Source: Flavobacterium endophyticum | GTDB taxonomy: Bacteria > Bacteroidota > Bacteroidia > Flavobacteriales > Flavobacteriaceae | Length of the DNA: 64,000 bases | Reading direction: 5' to 3' | Assembly: GCF_003634455.1 (NCBI RefSeq) | Contig: NZ_RBLC01000003.1 | Coordinates: forward strand, 1-64,000 | Shown: positions 17,048-26,175 of the stretch, in pieces | Position numbering within the stretch: position 1 is the stretch's first letter | Layout of the letters: each line of letters starts with the position of its first letter | Notes under the pieces: generated by a model | What the model was told of the DNA's origin: nothing | Seen by the model: only the letters and a program-made list of their open reading frames with translations | Databases searched by the model: none | Position numbers and translations under genes: made by a program

Positions 17048-17590
17048 ATGAGCGAAATTACATCTCCTGCTAAATCGGCAGTTCAATATGGATTATTTTT
17101 TGGAGTAATTATAATTTTAGAATTTGTGATTCCTTATGTAATGGGACTAGATCTAATAAAAAATCAAGCTCTTGGATTAATAATCAACCTATTGAATTAT
17201 TTGGTCCTGCCTATTTTATTTATAAGTTTAGCAATAAATAATTTCAAAAAGAACATCAATAACGGCTTCCTTTCTTTTGGTCAAGGATTAAAAGCAGGAG
17301 TTTCAGTAACTACAATAGCAGGTTTACTATCAGCAGTATTTATGATTATCTTCTTTCTGATATTCCCAGAATACGGACAAGAAATCTTAGAAAAAACAAG
17401 AGAAGTGATGGTTGAAAAAAATCCTAACATGACTCAAGAGCAACTAGACATGTCGATTTCAATGATGGAAAAATTCACTAAACCGTATATTGTTGCCCCT
17501 TTTACAGTAGCCATGTATGCTTTTCTTGGCTTAATTTATTCACTTATAATTAGTGCAATTCTAAAAAATGACAAGCCGCAAGGTTACTAA
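17048..17590 (+). CDS. DUF4199 domain-containing membrane protein
   Basis: This 180-residue inner-membrane protein has four predicted helices: about 12-32 (AVQYGLFFGVIIILEFVIPYV), 40-62 (LGLIINLLNYLVLPILFISLAI), 80-105 (VTTIAGLLSAVFMIIFFLIF) and 148-170. Between the third and fourth lies a charged loop (EILEKTREVMVEKNPNMTQEQLDMSISMMEKF), characteristic of the DUF4199 family in Bacteroidetes. The function of the family is unknown. It is the first gene of an operon and stands only 3 bases before the glycosyltransferase gene. A neighbouring DUF4199/GT2 pairing is common in flavobacteria, which suggests a role around membrane glycan or lipid transfer, but this is inference from position. Confidence 0.87.
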   Translation: MSEITSPAKSAVQYGLFFGVIIILEFVIPYVMGLDLIKNQALGLIINLLNYLVLPILFISLAINNFKKNINNGFLSFGQGLKAGVSVTTIAGLLSAVFMIIFFLIFPEYGQEILEKTREVMVEKNPNMTQEQLDMSISMMEKFTKPYIVAPFTVAMYAFLGLIYSLIISAILKNDKPQGY

Positions 17591-17593
17591 TAA

Positions 17594-18550
17594 ATGAATC
17601 TATCCATTATTATCCCTCTTCTCAACGAAGAAGAATCTTTAAAAGAATTACAGCAGTGGATCGAAAAGGTCATGACTGCTAGCAATTTCTCCTACGAAGT
17701 CATTTTTATTGATGATGGCAGTACCGATAATTCATGGCCAATTATTGAGGAACTGTCAAAAGAAAACCAAAACATAAAAGGAATCCGTTTTTTGCGGAAT
17801 TACGGAAAATCCCAGGCTTTGCACGCCGGTTTTGCAAAAGCACAAGGCGATGTCATCATTACGATGGACGCTGACTTACAAGACAGTCCGGATGAGATTC
17901 CTGAATTATACTCGATGATTATCGACCAGAAATACGATTTAGTTTCTGGCTGGAAGAAAAAACGTTTCGACTCAGTCGTTTCTAAGAACCTTCCTTCCAA
18001 ATTATTCAATTGGGCCGCCCGAAAAACCTCTGGCGTAGCACTGAATGATTTTAACTGTGGATTGAAAGCTTACAAAAAAGTGGTTGTCAAAAACATTGAA
18101 GTTTCTGGCGAGATGCATCGCTACATCCCCGTATTGGCAAAAAATGCTGGATTTGCAAAAATCGGCGAAAAAATCGTAGTACACCAGGCTCGAAAATACG
18201 GTTCCACGAAATTTGGCATGGAGCGCTTCATCAACGGTTTCTTAGACCTCATCACGATCTGGTTTCTTTCCCGATTCGGAAAAAGACCGATGCACTTGTT
18301 TGGAGCATGGGGCGTCGTAATGTTCTTGATTGGCTTTTTATCAGCCGGATATATCGGTTTCATGAAGCTTTACAGGCTTTATGACAAACAATCTACCATA
18401 TTAATTACGGACAATCCTTGGTTTTATATCGCTTTAACTACCATGATTATCGGAACACAGCTGTTCTTAGCCGGCTTTTTAGGCGAAATAATACTAAGAA
18501 CCAAAAATAACGAGGAACGTTATAAGGTTTCTAAAGAAATAAATCTTTAA
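17594..18550 (+). CDS. Family 2 glycosyltransferase, DPM1/GtrB-like, with two membrane helices
   Basis: This 318-residue enzyme has a GT-A fold N-terminal domain with the classic nucleotide-sugar and metal motifs: IIPLLNEEESL, FIDDGSTDNSW and the DxD-type MDADLQDSPDEIP. It also has the NFRLRNYGKS-type acceptor segment (RFLRNYGKSQALHAGF). After about residue 230 come two transmembrane helices (LFGAWGVVMFLIGFLSAGYIGF; FYIALTTMIIGTQLFLAGFLGEIIL). Proteins of this shape use UDP- or GDP-sugars to charge polyprenyl phosphate, giving lipid-linked sugars for envelope polymers. The sugar specificity cannot be read from sequence. It sits in an operon with the phosphohexomutase and the ABC exporter. Confidence 0.93.
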   Translation: MNLSIIIPLLNEEESLKELQQWIEKVMTASNFSYEVIFIDDGSTDNSWPIIEELSKENQNIKGIRFLRNYGKSQALHAGFAKAQGDVIITMDADLQDSPDEIPELYSMIIDQKYDLVSGWKKKRFDSVVSKNLPSKLFNWAARKTSGVALNDFNCGLKAYKKVVVKNIEVSGEMHRYIPVLAKNAGFAKIGEKIVVHQARKYGSTKFGMERFINGFLDLITIWFLSRFGKRPMHLFGAWGVVMFLIGFLSAGYIGFMKLYRLYDKQSTILITDNPWFYIALTTMIIGTQLFLAGFLGEIILRTKNNEERYKVSKEINL

Positions 18551-18583
18551 ATTTAAAGTTGAATTTTAAATTTTAAATCCCGA

Positions 18584-20311
18584 ATGCACATCGAACAAAA
18601 TATATTAGACAAAGTAAACATCTGGCTTTCGCCTGTATTTGACGAAAAAACACATAAGGAAATCACAGAAATGATGACTTCTTCTCCAAAAGAATTAGAA
18701 GAAAGTTTCTACAAAAACCTTGAATTTGGAACTGGCGGCATGAGAGGAATCATGGGCGTCGGGACCAACCGCATCAACAAATATACGCTTGGCAAAAACA
18801 CGCAGGGAATTTCTAATTACATGAAAAAGGTATTCCCAAATGAGCAGTTAAAAGTGGCTATTGCTTACGATTGCCGCCACAACAGCGATACGCTCGCAAA
18901 AGTAGTCGCTGATGTTTTTTCCGCGAATGGAATCAAAGTGTATTTGTTTTCTGAAATGCGTCCTACTCCAGAATTGTCATTTGCACTAAAATATCTGAAA
19001 TGCCATGCAGGAATTGTCCTGACTGCTTCTCACAATCCACCTGAATACAACGGATACAAGGTCTATTGGCAGGACGGAGGCCAATTAGTTCCGCCGCAAG
19101 ATGCTGAAATCATACAAATCATTGAAGCTTTAGGATATGACCAGATCAATTTTAAGGCGAATGAGAGCCTAATCGAGTATATCGACAAAAAAATAGACGA
19201 AGCTTTTGTGAAGTCAACCATTGAAAACGCAAGTTTCAACACTCCTTCTGAAGCCAAGAAAAATTTAAACATAGTCTATACTTCACTTCACGGAACTTCT
19301 ATAAAATCAATTCCTGAAGTTTTGTCAAAAGCCGGCTATACTAATGTCAATATTGTTCCAGAACAGGCTGTGCCTGATGGAAACTTTCCTACTGTAAAAT
19401 CTCCAAATCCAGAAGAACCGGAAGCCTTAACTATGGCGTTGGCGTTGGCAGAAAAATTAAATGCAGATCTTGTTGTAGGTACAGATCCCGATTCTGACCG
19501 TCTTGGCGTAGCTGTCAGAGACAATGACGGCAAGATGATTTTACTAAACGGAAACCAGACAATGGTCTTGATGACTGCATTTTTATTGGAGCAATGGCAA
19601 AAAGCAGGTAAGATTACTGGAAAAGAATTTATCGGATCGACTATTGTTTCTACGCCAATGATGATGGAATTGGCCACGGCCTATGATGTAGAATGCAAAA
19701 TCGGCCTGACCGGATTTAAATGGATTGCTAAAATGATCAAGGATTTTCCAGAGCTGAAATTTATCGGCGGTGGTGAAGAAAGCTTCGGATTTATGGTCGG
19801 CGATGCTGTTCGCGATAAAGATGCCGTAGCCGCAACCTTATTGGTCTGCGAAATTGCTGCTCAAGCAAAGGCCAATGGAAGCTCACTTTATAAAGAACTT
19901 TTGAATTTATATGTAGATTTTGGGTTTTATAAGGAATATCTAATTTCAATAACCAAAAAAGGAATTGAAGGCGCTGCAGAAATCCAAACTATGATGCTAC
20001 AGCTGCGTCGAAATCCTTTGAAAGAAATCAACGGGCAAAGAGTGCTGATGGTTGAAGACTACGAGAATTCAACGGCAAAGAACTTATTTTCTGGAGAGAC
20101 AGAAACATTGGAAATTCCAAAATCCAACGTCTTGATTTATTATCTGGAAGACGGCACAAAAATATGCGCTCGACCAAGCGGTACAGAACCTAAAATAAAA
20201 TTCTATTTCAGCGTAAACGAACCACTAGAATCGATCGAAGATGCCAAGAAAGTGGAAAAAAATCTAGATCAAAAAATAAAAAATATCATTGCAGAAATGC
20301 ATCTGCAATAA
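18584..20311 (+). CDS. Phosphohexomutase (phosphoglucomutase/phosphomannomutase family)
   Basis: This 575-residue alpha-D-phosphohexomutase interconverts hexose 1- and 6-phosphates. All four signature loops are present: the phosphoserine loop TASHNPPEYNGYKVYW near residue 145, the metal loop GTDPDSDRLGVAV near 300, the sugar-binding GGGEESFGF near 390, and the phosphate-binding RPSGTEPKIKFYF near the C-terminus. The length and the EFGTGGMRGIMGVGTNRIN N-terminus fit the long PgcA-like/PGM2 group of Firmicutes and Bacteroidetes. It lies 33 bases after the glycosyltransferase and probably feeds sugar 1-phosphates into nucleotide-sugar synthesis. Whether glucose or mannose is the main substrate is not decidable here. 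Confidence 0.94.
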   Translation: MHIEQNILDKVNIWLSPVFDEKTHKEITEMMTSSPKELEESFYKNLEFGTGGMRGIMGVGTNRINKYTLGKNTQGISNYMKKVFPNEQLKVAIAYDCRHNSDTLAKVVADVFSANGIKVYLFSEMRPTPELSFALKYLKCHAGIVLTASHNPPEYNGYKVYWQDGGQLVPPQDAEIIQIIEALGYDQINFKANESLIEYIDKKIDEAFVKSTIENASFNTPSEAKKNLNIVYTSLHGTSIKSIPEVLSKAGYTNVNIVPEQAVPDGNFPTVKSPNPEEPEALTMALALAEKLNADLVVGTDPDSDRLGVAVRDNDGKMILLNGNQTMVLMTAFLLEQWQKAGKITGKEFIGSTIVSTPMMMELATAYDVECKIGLTGFKWIAKMIKDFPELKFIGGGEESFGFMVGDAVRDKDAVAATLLVCEIAAQAKANGSSLYKELLNLYVDFGFYKEYLISITKKGIEGAAEIQTMMLQLRRNPLKEINGQRVLMVEDYENSTAKNLFSGETETLEIPKSNVLIYYLEDGTKICARPSGTEPKIKFYFSVNEPLESIEDAKKVEKNLDQKIKNIIAEMHLQ

Positions 20312-20326
20312 TTCACCAATAAATTA

Positions 20327-22156
20327 ATGGATGCAAATTTAAGAAAGTTAATCCCTTTTGCTTTTCGGTATAAAAAAGACATTGTTTTAAATATTGTCTA
20401 CAACGTTTTTTATGCTTTTTTCTCAACAATCTTAATGGTTTCAATGATTCCAACATTAAATGTATTGTTTGGGCTTAACGAAAAAGTTTTCACAAAACCT
20501 GAATATACAGGAATTGAAAATTTAAAATCATTTTCCGAAGATTATCTAAATTATAAAGTTACCCAATTTACAGAAAATAGCGGCTTTGAATACGCCATGA
20601 TTTTTGTAATTTCTATTATCATCGTAACTGCATTTTTAAAAAATTTCACAAACTATTTAGCATCCTATCACATAACTCGGCTTAGAAATGGCGTTTTAAA
20701 TGATTTACGGGAAAAATTATACCTCGTAATTATCAATCTTCCTATTTCTTATTATTCAGAAAAAAGAAAAGGAGATGTCATGTCGAGAATGCTGGGCGAT
20801 GTTAACGAGGTTAAAAACGCGTTTTTTCAAGTTTTGGAGCTTGTAGTTAGAGAGCCGTTAACGATTGTATTCTCAATTGCAGCCATGTTTTTTATAAGTG
20901 CTAAACTTACATTGTTTGTATTTTTATTTATTCCAATTTCTGGATTTATCATTTCTAGAGTCGGAAAAAATTTAAAAACTAAATCAACAAGAGCTCAAGA
21001 AGAAAACGGACTACAAATATCAATCTTAGACGAAACATTAAGCGGTTTGAAAGTAGTTAAAGGCTTTAATTCTGAAAATGTTTTTATATCAAAATTTAAT
21101 TTGTCTTTAAAACGATTATTACGTTTATCAAATAGCATTGGAAACAAAAACAATCTGGCTTCACCTTTAAGCGAATTTTTAGGAATTCTAACCATTGCCG
21201 TTTTATTATGGTATGGCGCACAATTAGTTATTGTAGACAAATCTTTGTCACCAACAACATTCATTGCTTATATTGCTCTGGCATATACGATTTTAACTCC
21301 AGCAAAAGCAATTTCAAAAGCCTCTTATCAAGTAAAAACAGGGCTCGCTGCAGCTGAACGTGTTTTTACATTAATGGAAGAAAAAAATGCAATCACAGAT
21401 AAACTTGATGCTATTGAAAAAAGTACTTTCGAGGACAACATCCATATCGATAACATCAATTTTAGGTACGAAAAAGAAAATGTCCTCAAGAATTTCTCGT
21501 TAGATGTCAAAAAGGGACAAACCGTCGCTTTAGTCGGACAATCGGGAAGCGGAAAAAGTACCATTGCCAATTTGCTTACTCGTTTCTATGATGTTCAGGA
21601 AGGAATTTTAAAAATCGACGGCGTAAATATAAAAGATATCACTATGAAATCTTTGCGAGACCTGATGGGACTGGTCACACAAGATTCTATCTTATTCAAC
21701 GATTCTATAAAAAACAATATCAAATTAGGCAAACAAGACGCAACTGACGAAGAAATAATTGACGCGTTGAAAATCGCCAATGCTTATGAATTCGTAAAAG
21801 ATTTGCCTCTAGGAATCAATACAAATGTGGGCGACAGCGGAAACAAATTATCAGGCGGACAAAAGCAGCGATTGAGCATTGCTAGAGCGGTCTTGAAAAA
21901 CCCTCCGATCATGATTTTGGATGAAGCCACATCAGCTCTAGATACCGAAAGCGAAAGATTGGTTCAGGTTGCATTGGAAAACATGATGCAGAACAGGACT
22001 TCAATTGTAATCGCACACAGGCTATCCACCATCCAAAAGGCGGACAAGATTGTCGTCATGCAGAAAGGTGAAATTGTAGAACAAGGAACCCACGACGAAC
22101 TGCTAGCCAAAAACGGAGTGTACAAAAAATTGGTAATGATGCAGTCCTTTGAATAA
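20327..22156 (+). CDS. ABC exporter with fused permease and ATPase (MsbA-like)
   Basis: This 609-residue half-transporter has an N-terminal six-helix membrane domain (to about residue 335) and a C-terminal ATPase. The ATPase has Walker A GQSGSGKST, a Q-loop (GLVTQDSILF), the signature LSGGQKQR, Walker B IMILDEATSALD and H-loop IAHRLSTI. It matches the family that exports lipids, including lipid A, or drugs as a homodimer. Bacteroidetes carry several such paralogs, so I do not assign msbA by name. It stands 15 bases after the mutase gene. The first half uses far more TTA leucine and A/T-rich codons than the ATPase half; the hydrophobic residue content explains part of this. Confidence 0.93.
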   Translation: MDANLRKLIPFAFRYKKDIVLNIVYNVFYAFFSTILMVSMIPTLNVLFGLNEKVFTKPEYTGIENLKSFSEDYLNYKVTQFTENSGFEYAMIFVISIIIVTAFLKNFTNYLASYHITRLRNGVLNDLREKLYLVIINLPISYYSEKRKGDVMSRMLGDVNEVKNAFFQVLELVVREPLTIVFSIAAMFFISAKLTLFVFLFIPISGFIISRVGKNLKTKSTRAQEENGLQISILDETLSGLKVVKGFNSENVFISKFNLSLKRLLRLSNSIGNKNNLASPLSEFLGILTIAVLLWYGAQLVIVDKSLSPTTFIAYIALAYTILTPAKAISKASYQVKTGLAAAERVFTLMEEKNAITDKLDAIEKSTFEDNIHIDNINFRYEKENVLKNFSLDVKKGQTVALVGQSGSGKSTIANLLTRFYDVQEGILKIDGVNIKDITMKSLRDLMGLVTQDSILFNDSIKNNIKLGKQDATDEEIIDALKIANAYEFVKDLPLGINTNVGDSGNKLSGGQKQRLSIARAVLKNPPIMILDEATSALDTESERLVQVALENMMQNRTSIVIAHRLSTIQKADKIVVMQKGEIVEQGTHDELLAKNGVYKKLVMMQSFE

Positions 22157-22169
22157 CAAACCCTAAATT

Positions 22170-22871
22170 ATGTATCAGAATAATCCAAACATAAGCCTTC
22201 CGGAAAATAGCGACACAGTCGTTTGGAAATATTTGGATTTATCTAAGTTCCTGGACCTGTTGTTGTCCAAAAAACTTTTTATGTCACGTTCTGATAAATT
22301 TGAGGATCAGTATGAAGGTACTTTCAGCGAGCCTACGTTCGAGGAAATCCGGAAAATTTCTGAAAACAATCCTGAATTTCTAGACGTATACAAAACCCAG
22401 AGAAAAAATGTAGTCATCAGCAGCTGGCATATTAATGAATATGAGTCTTTTGCCATGTGGCAGATTTTTACCCAAAACAGCGAAGGACTAGCCATACAAT
22501 CTACAATCAAGAGAATACAGGAATCGTTGCATTTGGAGAAGCACTACGAACAGCACATTGGTGAAGTAAATTATATCGATTATAAAAAAGAATACATTCC
22601 TTTCGATGATGATTTCTTCCCTTTTCTTTTCAAGCGAAAAAGTTTTCAGTACGAGAGAGAAGTTCGAATCATCTCAAATCTTTCTTCTCATAACCTGACC
22701 ATCAACGAAGGCGTCAAAATAGACGTGGATATCAACAAACTAATTGAAAAGATATACATACACCCGAAATCAGAGAACTGGTATAAAAACCTCGTAATTC
22801 AGCTCGTAGGACAGCTTGGCTTCGACTTTACAATCGAGAAATCAGATTTAGAAAGCGATATCTTGATTTAA
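22170..22871 (+). CDS. DUF2971 domain-containing protein
   Basis: This 233-residue soluble protein has no signal peptide. It shows the DUF2971 landmarks: an N-terminal VWKYLDLSKFLDLL and LFMSRSDKFEDQYEGTFSEP, the central SSWHINEYESFAMWQIF followed by EGLAIQST, and a C-terminal FQYEREVRII segment. The family is widespread but without a proven function; it appears both in housekeeping contexts and near mobile or defence genes. Here it closes the five-gene operon (13 bases after the ABC exporter) and ends at a strong bidirectional terminator, so its role is more likely linked to its envelope neighbours. That link is inference only. Confidence 0.87.
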   Translation: MYQNNPNISLPENSDTVVWKYLDLSKFLDLLLSKKLFMSRSDKFEDQYEGTFSEPTFEEIRKISENNPEFLDVYKTQRKNVVISSWHINEYESFAMWQIFTQNSEGLAIQSTIKRIQESLHLEKHYEQHIGEVNYIDYKKEYIPFDDDFFPFLFKRKSFQYEREVRIISNLSSHNLTINEGVKIDVDINKLIEKIYIHPKSENWYKNLVIQLVGQLGFDFTIEKSDLESDILI

Positions 22872-22874
22872 GAA

Positions 22875-22914
22875 TAAAAAAATCCCCAAGCACTTAACTT
22901 GGGGATTTTTATTT
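22875..22914. terminator. Bidirectional terminator between convergent genes
   Basis: AATCCCCAAG (22881-22890) pairs perfectly with CTTGGGGATT (22898-22907), with an A run before and a T run after. It serves the plus-strand DUF2971 gene and the minus-strand lipoprotein gene, whose stop codon lies inside the T run side. Confidence 0.93.
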
Positions 22915-23644
22915 AGGCTCCGTTGTTTCCAATCGGATCATATTTTTCAGTTTTCCAATCAGGAGAAAGCAATTCTACATAATAATAATGTACTAAATCG
23001 TCTTTATCAAAAGCTCCATTTTTGTTAATGTCTTCGATAGTCCTGTAATACAGCCTATTTTGGGCTTCAACAATATTCCAATCAATCAATTCTTGGTAAT
23101 CTTCTGAAAGTTTGTGGAAATGCTTTCCGTTAAATTCGCTGATGTAAAGGCATTTGATATCGTTTGCATCTAACTTTCCATCTTTATTGGTATCCATATC
23201 GACCAAAGAGTAAACCAAAATCTGCTTTTTGGTCTTATCTGAAATCGTATTTAGGAAAGTCACCGTCTGCATTTGTATTTTCTTATCCGTCAACGGTTTC
23301 AAGGCTGTAGAATCAATATGCTGGAATTTGAGGTTTTCAAAATACCCCGTCAGTTCAAAACGGTTGTAATTTGAAATCGCATAGCTTACAGAATTGGTCT
23401 TGCTCGTACCGTAGGTCTTTGTGTTTCCATCATAGATACGAACATCGCCAATGGCATGAATCAGATATTTGGTGCCTTCCATATGAATCGGAAGATCAGC
23501 AATTTTTATCTGTGAAGAATCTGCTTTTGCAGTAACTTTTTCAGGCTTCGTATCATAAATCACCTTCGGAGTTTCCTTCTTTTCTTCGCAGCTAGCCAAA
23601 CAAACTATTGCTACTGCTAGTATATATATTGGAAATTTTCTCAT
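22913..23644 (-). CDS. Lipoprotein with two EF-hand-like calcium loops
   Basis: This 243-residue protein has a lipoprotein signal (LAVAIVCLASCEEKKE, lipobox Cys at 19) and no family I recognise. Two stretches look like EF-hand/dockerin calcium loops: DTNKDGKLDANDI (about 152-164) and DINKNGAFDKDDL (about 210-222). Both keep acidic or Asn residues at positions 1, 3 and 5 and Asp at position 12. They are about 58 residues apart. It is the last gene of an operon with an M23 peptidase and a TonB-dependent receptor (54-base gap). It is probably an outer-membrane or surface lipoprotein working with that receptor. The calcium binding is inferred from the loop pattern only. Confidence 0.78.
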   Translation of the reverse strand: MRKFPIYILAVAIVCLASCEEKKETPKVIYDTKPEKVTAKADSSQIKIADLPIHMEGTKYLIHAIGDVRIYDGNTKTYGTSKTNSVSYAISNYNRFELTGYFENLKFQHIDSTALKPLTDKKIQMQTVTFLNTISDKTKKQILVYSLVDMDTNKDGKLDANDIKCLYISEFNGKHFHKLSEDYQELIDWNIVEAQNRLYYRTIEDINKNGAFDKDDLVHYYYVELLSPDWKTEKYDPIGNNGA

Positions 23645-23698
23645 TTCTTAAGCTTAAATAGTCATTCAAATATAAAGATAAAACTTCAGAATTTCAAT

Positions 23699-26164
23699 TT
23701 ATAATCTTGCCGTCAGCTTAATATTGAAAACCCTTGTGGTCATATAATTTGGGATTCCGTACTGCACCTTCGTGTAAACATCTCTAACCCAAGTATTTGT
23801 TATTGCATTTTGGTTATTGAATAAGTTGAATATCTCCAATCCCAAAGACAAATCTTTGAATTTCTTCAGCCAATGTCCGTCAGGTCTTGTTTCGTTTTTC
23901 TCTGTAAAGACATAGGAAAAACCTACATCTGCCCTGCGATAATCACGCAAACGGCTTTGGTATACATACGGATCAGCATACGACGGAGAGCCGCCTGGCA
24001 GGCCAGTATTGTACACAAGGTTCAGATATAATTTCAGGTTAGGAATGTTTTTCACATAATCTTGGAACAAGATGCCGAACTTCAATCTTTGGTCTGTTGG
24101 TCTTGCTATGTAACCGCGGTCGTTTATATTTTCTTCTGTTTTCATGTATCCGAAACTGAACCAAGATTCGGTGCCAGGAACAAATTCTCCGTTCAAGCGC
24201 GCATCAAAACCTGTAGCATAGGCCTTGGCATCGTTATTGGCGCTGTATCGGATTCGTACGTTATCAAGCGTATAAGTATTGACATCTGACATTGATTTAT
24301 AATAAGCTTCCGTGACCAGCTTAAATGGTCTTTCCCACATCTTGAAACTATAATCATTGCTCAAGACGACATGTATCGATTGCTGTGCTTTCACATCTGG
24401 ATTTACCAAACCGTCAGCACCACGGAGTTCTCTGTAAAATGGCGGCTGGTGGTACAAACCTCCCGACAGGCGGAAGACCATATCGCTTTCCCAATCAGGT
24501 TTTATGGCAAACTGGGCTCTTGGGCTGAAAGTCGTCTGATTTTTTCCGTCTATATCATCTCCAGAAACTTGCCAATTGTGGGCTCTTACACCGAAGTTAT
24601 ACCAAACATCATGGCTTCCAAGCATGCTTTTTTTGCTCCATTGAACATATCCAGAAAGCCTGTCGATTTTTGTATAATTTAAGGCTCTTACATTTTGATA
24701 TGGCACTAATGGTCCAGTATACGGATTGTACGGCTGATCGCGAATTGGCAAATCAATAATCGGCGGATTTAATGAAAAACCTGCAGAGTCGATGACTTCC
24801 CATTCCACAATTCTATCGCGAATATCCTCACGGGTATATTTGAAGCCCCACTCTATCTTATTTTCGTTAATGTTATGGAAACCCTTTACTTCGGCATTTA
24901 CGATCAACGCATCCAGATCATTTCTGGCATGGTTTAGCTGAGAACCGATTTCTTGTGTATAGACGATGTTTCCTAAATTTCCAGAGCCAATATTGGTGTC
25001 CAATTCACCAAAGCTATAATCGGCTTTGATATCGAAATATTCTTGTTCTTGGGTATGATAAGCGGAAGCAATAAACTTCAAGGTGAAATCTTCGCTTGCC
25101 TTAAAAGTTGTTTTTAAAGCCCCGAAATAGGTATCGTATTGGTCTTTTTCTTGTCCTTGATAAAACACTAACAATGCTTTCGGATCATCAATTGTTCCGA
25201 AATTGGTCTGTCTTGTCAAAGGCTCGTAGTTGTATTTGTTTTGGGAAATATTTCCAAGAAAGCTCCATTCCCATTTGTTATTCGGATTATAGGTCACGTA
25301 GGTCTGTACATCGGCAAACGTAGGCCTGAAATTGGTCTCTGTTTCTTGACTGTTTACGAAAAGACTGTTATCTCGGTAACGCACGCCTGTAATCGCGGCC
25401 CATTTTTGGTTTTTTGAAGCGGTTTCGACCATCAGGCTTCCTCCTAGAAAACTAGCTTCTAGAGAAGCACCAAAGCTTTTAGGTCTTCTGTAGGTAATAT
25501 CCAATACAGACGACAGTTTATCGCCATATTTGGCCTGAAATCCTCCGGCAGAAAAATCTACATTCTGGATCATGTCGGTATTGGTAAAACTCAATCCTTC
25601 TTGCTGGCCCGAACGAATCAAAAAAGGACGGTAGACTTCAATTTCGTTTACATACACTAAATTTTCATCATAATTCCCGCCTCGGACAGCATATTGTGTA
25701 CTTAATTCGCTATTAGAATTTACACCCGGCAAGGTTTTCAAAAGATTCTCAACACCTGCGTTGGCACCAGGAATCAATTTTATGTCTCGAGGAGCAATAT
25801 TGGTAATTCCTTCTACTCTTTTTCGGTTGTTATAAATCTCGACAGTACCGATCATCTCAACCTTTTTGCTTAAGACAGGATTGAATTCAAAATCTTCGTT
25901 AGGCTTCAACTCAATATCCAAAGAGGAACTTTTATTTGCTAAATGCGAAAAAACAATTGTTATTTTTTGGTTGGCCGGAACCGTCAGTATGTAAAATCCA
26001 TTTTCGTTAGAAGTCGTCGAGGTATTTTTATAGCTGACATCTACATCTTCGACTGGCTGGTTGTTTTCATCTAAAATAACACCTTTAATTCTAGCGGTCT
26101 GTGCGAATGCGGCCAAGCCTATAAAGAAAAAAAGGACTGCAAATAAATTATTCTTTGTTTTCAA
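23699..26164 (-). CDS. TonB-dependent outer-membrane receptor with carboxypeptidase-like regulatory domain
   Basis: This 821-residue protein has a signal peptide (FFIGLAAFAQ) and an N-terminal carboxypeptidase-regulatory-like beta-sandwich at about 22-105 (RIKGVILDENNQPVEDVDVSYKN). A plug domain follows at about 125-225 (DIKLIPGANAGVENLLKTLPGVNSNSELS, YAVRGGNYDENLVYVN). The rest is a 22-strand-type beta-barrel that ends in the aromatic strand TTRVFNIKLTARL. It takes up a substrate using the proton motive force via TonB. No SusD homolog is adjacent, so it is not a classical Sus pair. Its neighbours are an M23 peptidase (11 bases upstream) and a lipoprotein downstream. The substrate is unknown. 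Confidence 0.95.
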   Translation of the reverse strand: MKTKNNLFAVLFFFIGLAAFAQTARIKGVILDENNQPVEDVDVSYKNTSTTSNENGFYILTVPANQKITIVFSHLANKSSSLDIELKPNEDFEFNPVLSKKVEMIGTVEIYNNRKRVEGITNIAPRDIKLIPGANAGVENLLKTLPGVNSNSELSTQYAVRGGNYDENLVYVNEIEVYRPFLIRSGQQEGLSFTNTDMIQNVDFSAGGFQAKYGDKLSSVLDITYRRPKSFGASLEASFLGGSLMVETASKNQKWAAITGVRYRDNSLFVNSQETETNFRPTFADVQTYVTYNPNNKWEWSFLGNISQNKYNYEPLTRQTNFGTIDDPKALLVFYQGQEKDQYDTYFGALKTTFKASEDFTLKFIASAYHTQEQEYFDIKADYSFGELDTNIGSGNLGNIVYTQEIGSQLNHARNDLDALIVNAEVKGFHNINENKIEWGFKYTREDIRDRIVEWEVIDSAGFSLNPPIIDLPIRDQPYNPYTGPLVPYQNVRALNYTKIDRLSGYVQWSKKSMLGSHDVWYNFGVRAHNWQVSGDDIDGKNQTTFSPRAQFAIKPDWESDMVFRLSGGLYHQPPFYRELRGADGLVNPDVKAQQSIHVVLSNDYSFKMWERPFKLVTEAYYKSMSDVNTYTLDNVRIRYSANNDAKAYATGFDARLNGEFVPGTESWFSFGYMKTEENINDRGYIARPTDQRLKFGILFQDYVKNIPNLKLYLNLVYNTGLPGGSPSYADPYVYQSRLRDYRRADVGFSYVFTEKNETRPDGHWLKKFKDLSLGLEIFNLFNNQNAITNTWVRDVYTKVQYGIPNYMTTRVFNIKLTARL

Positions 26165-26175
26165 ATTATACTCTT

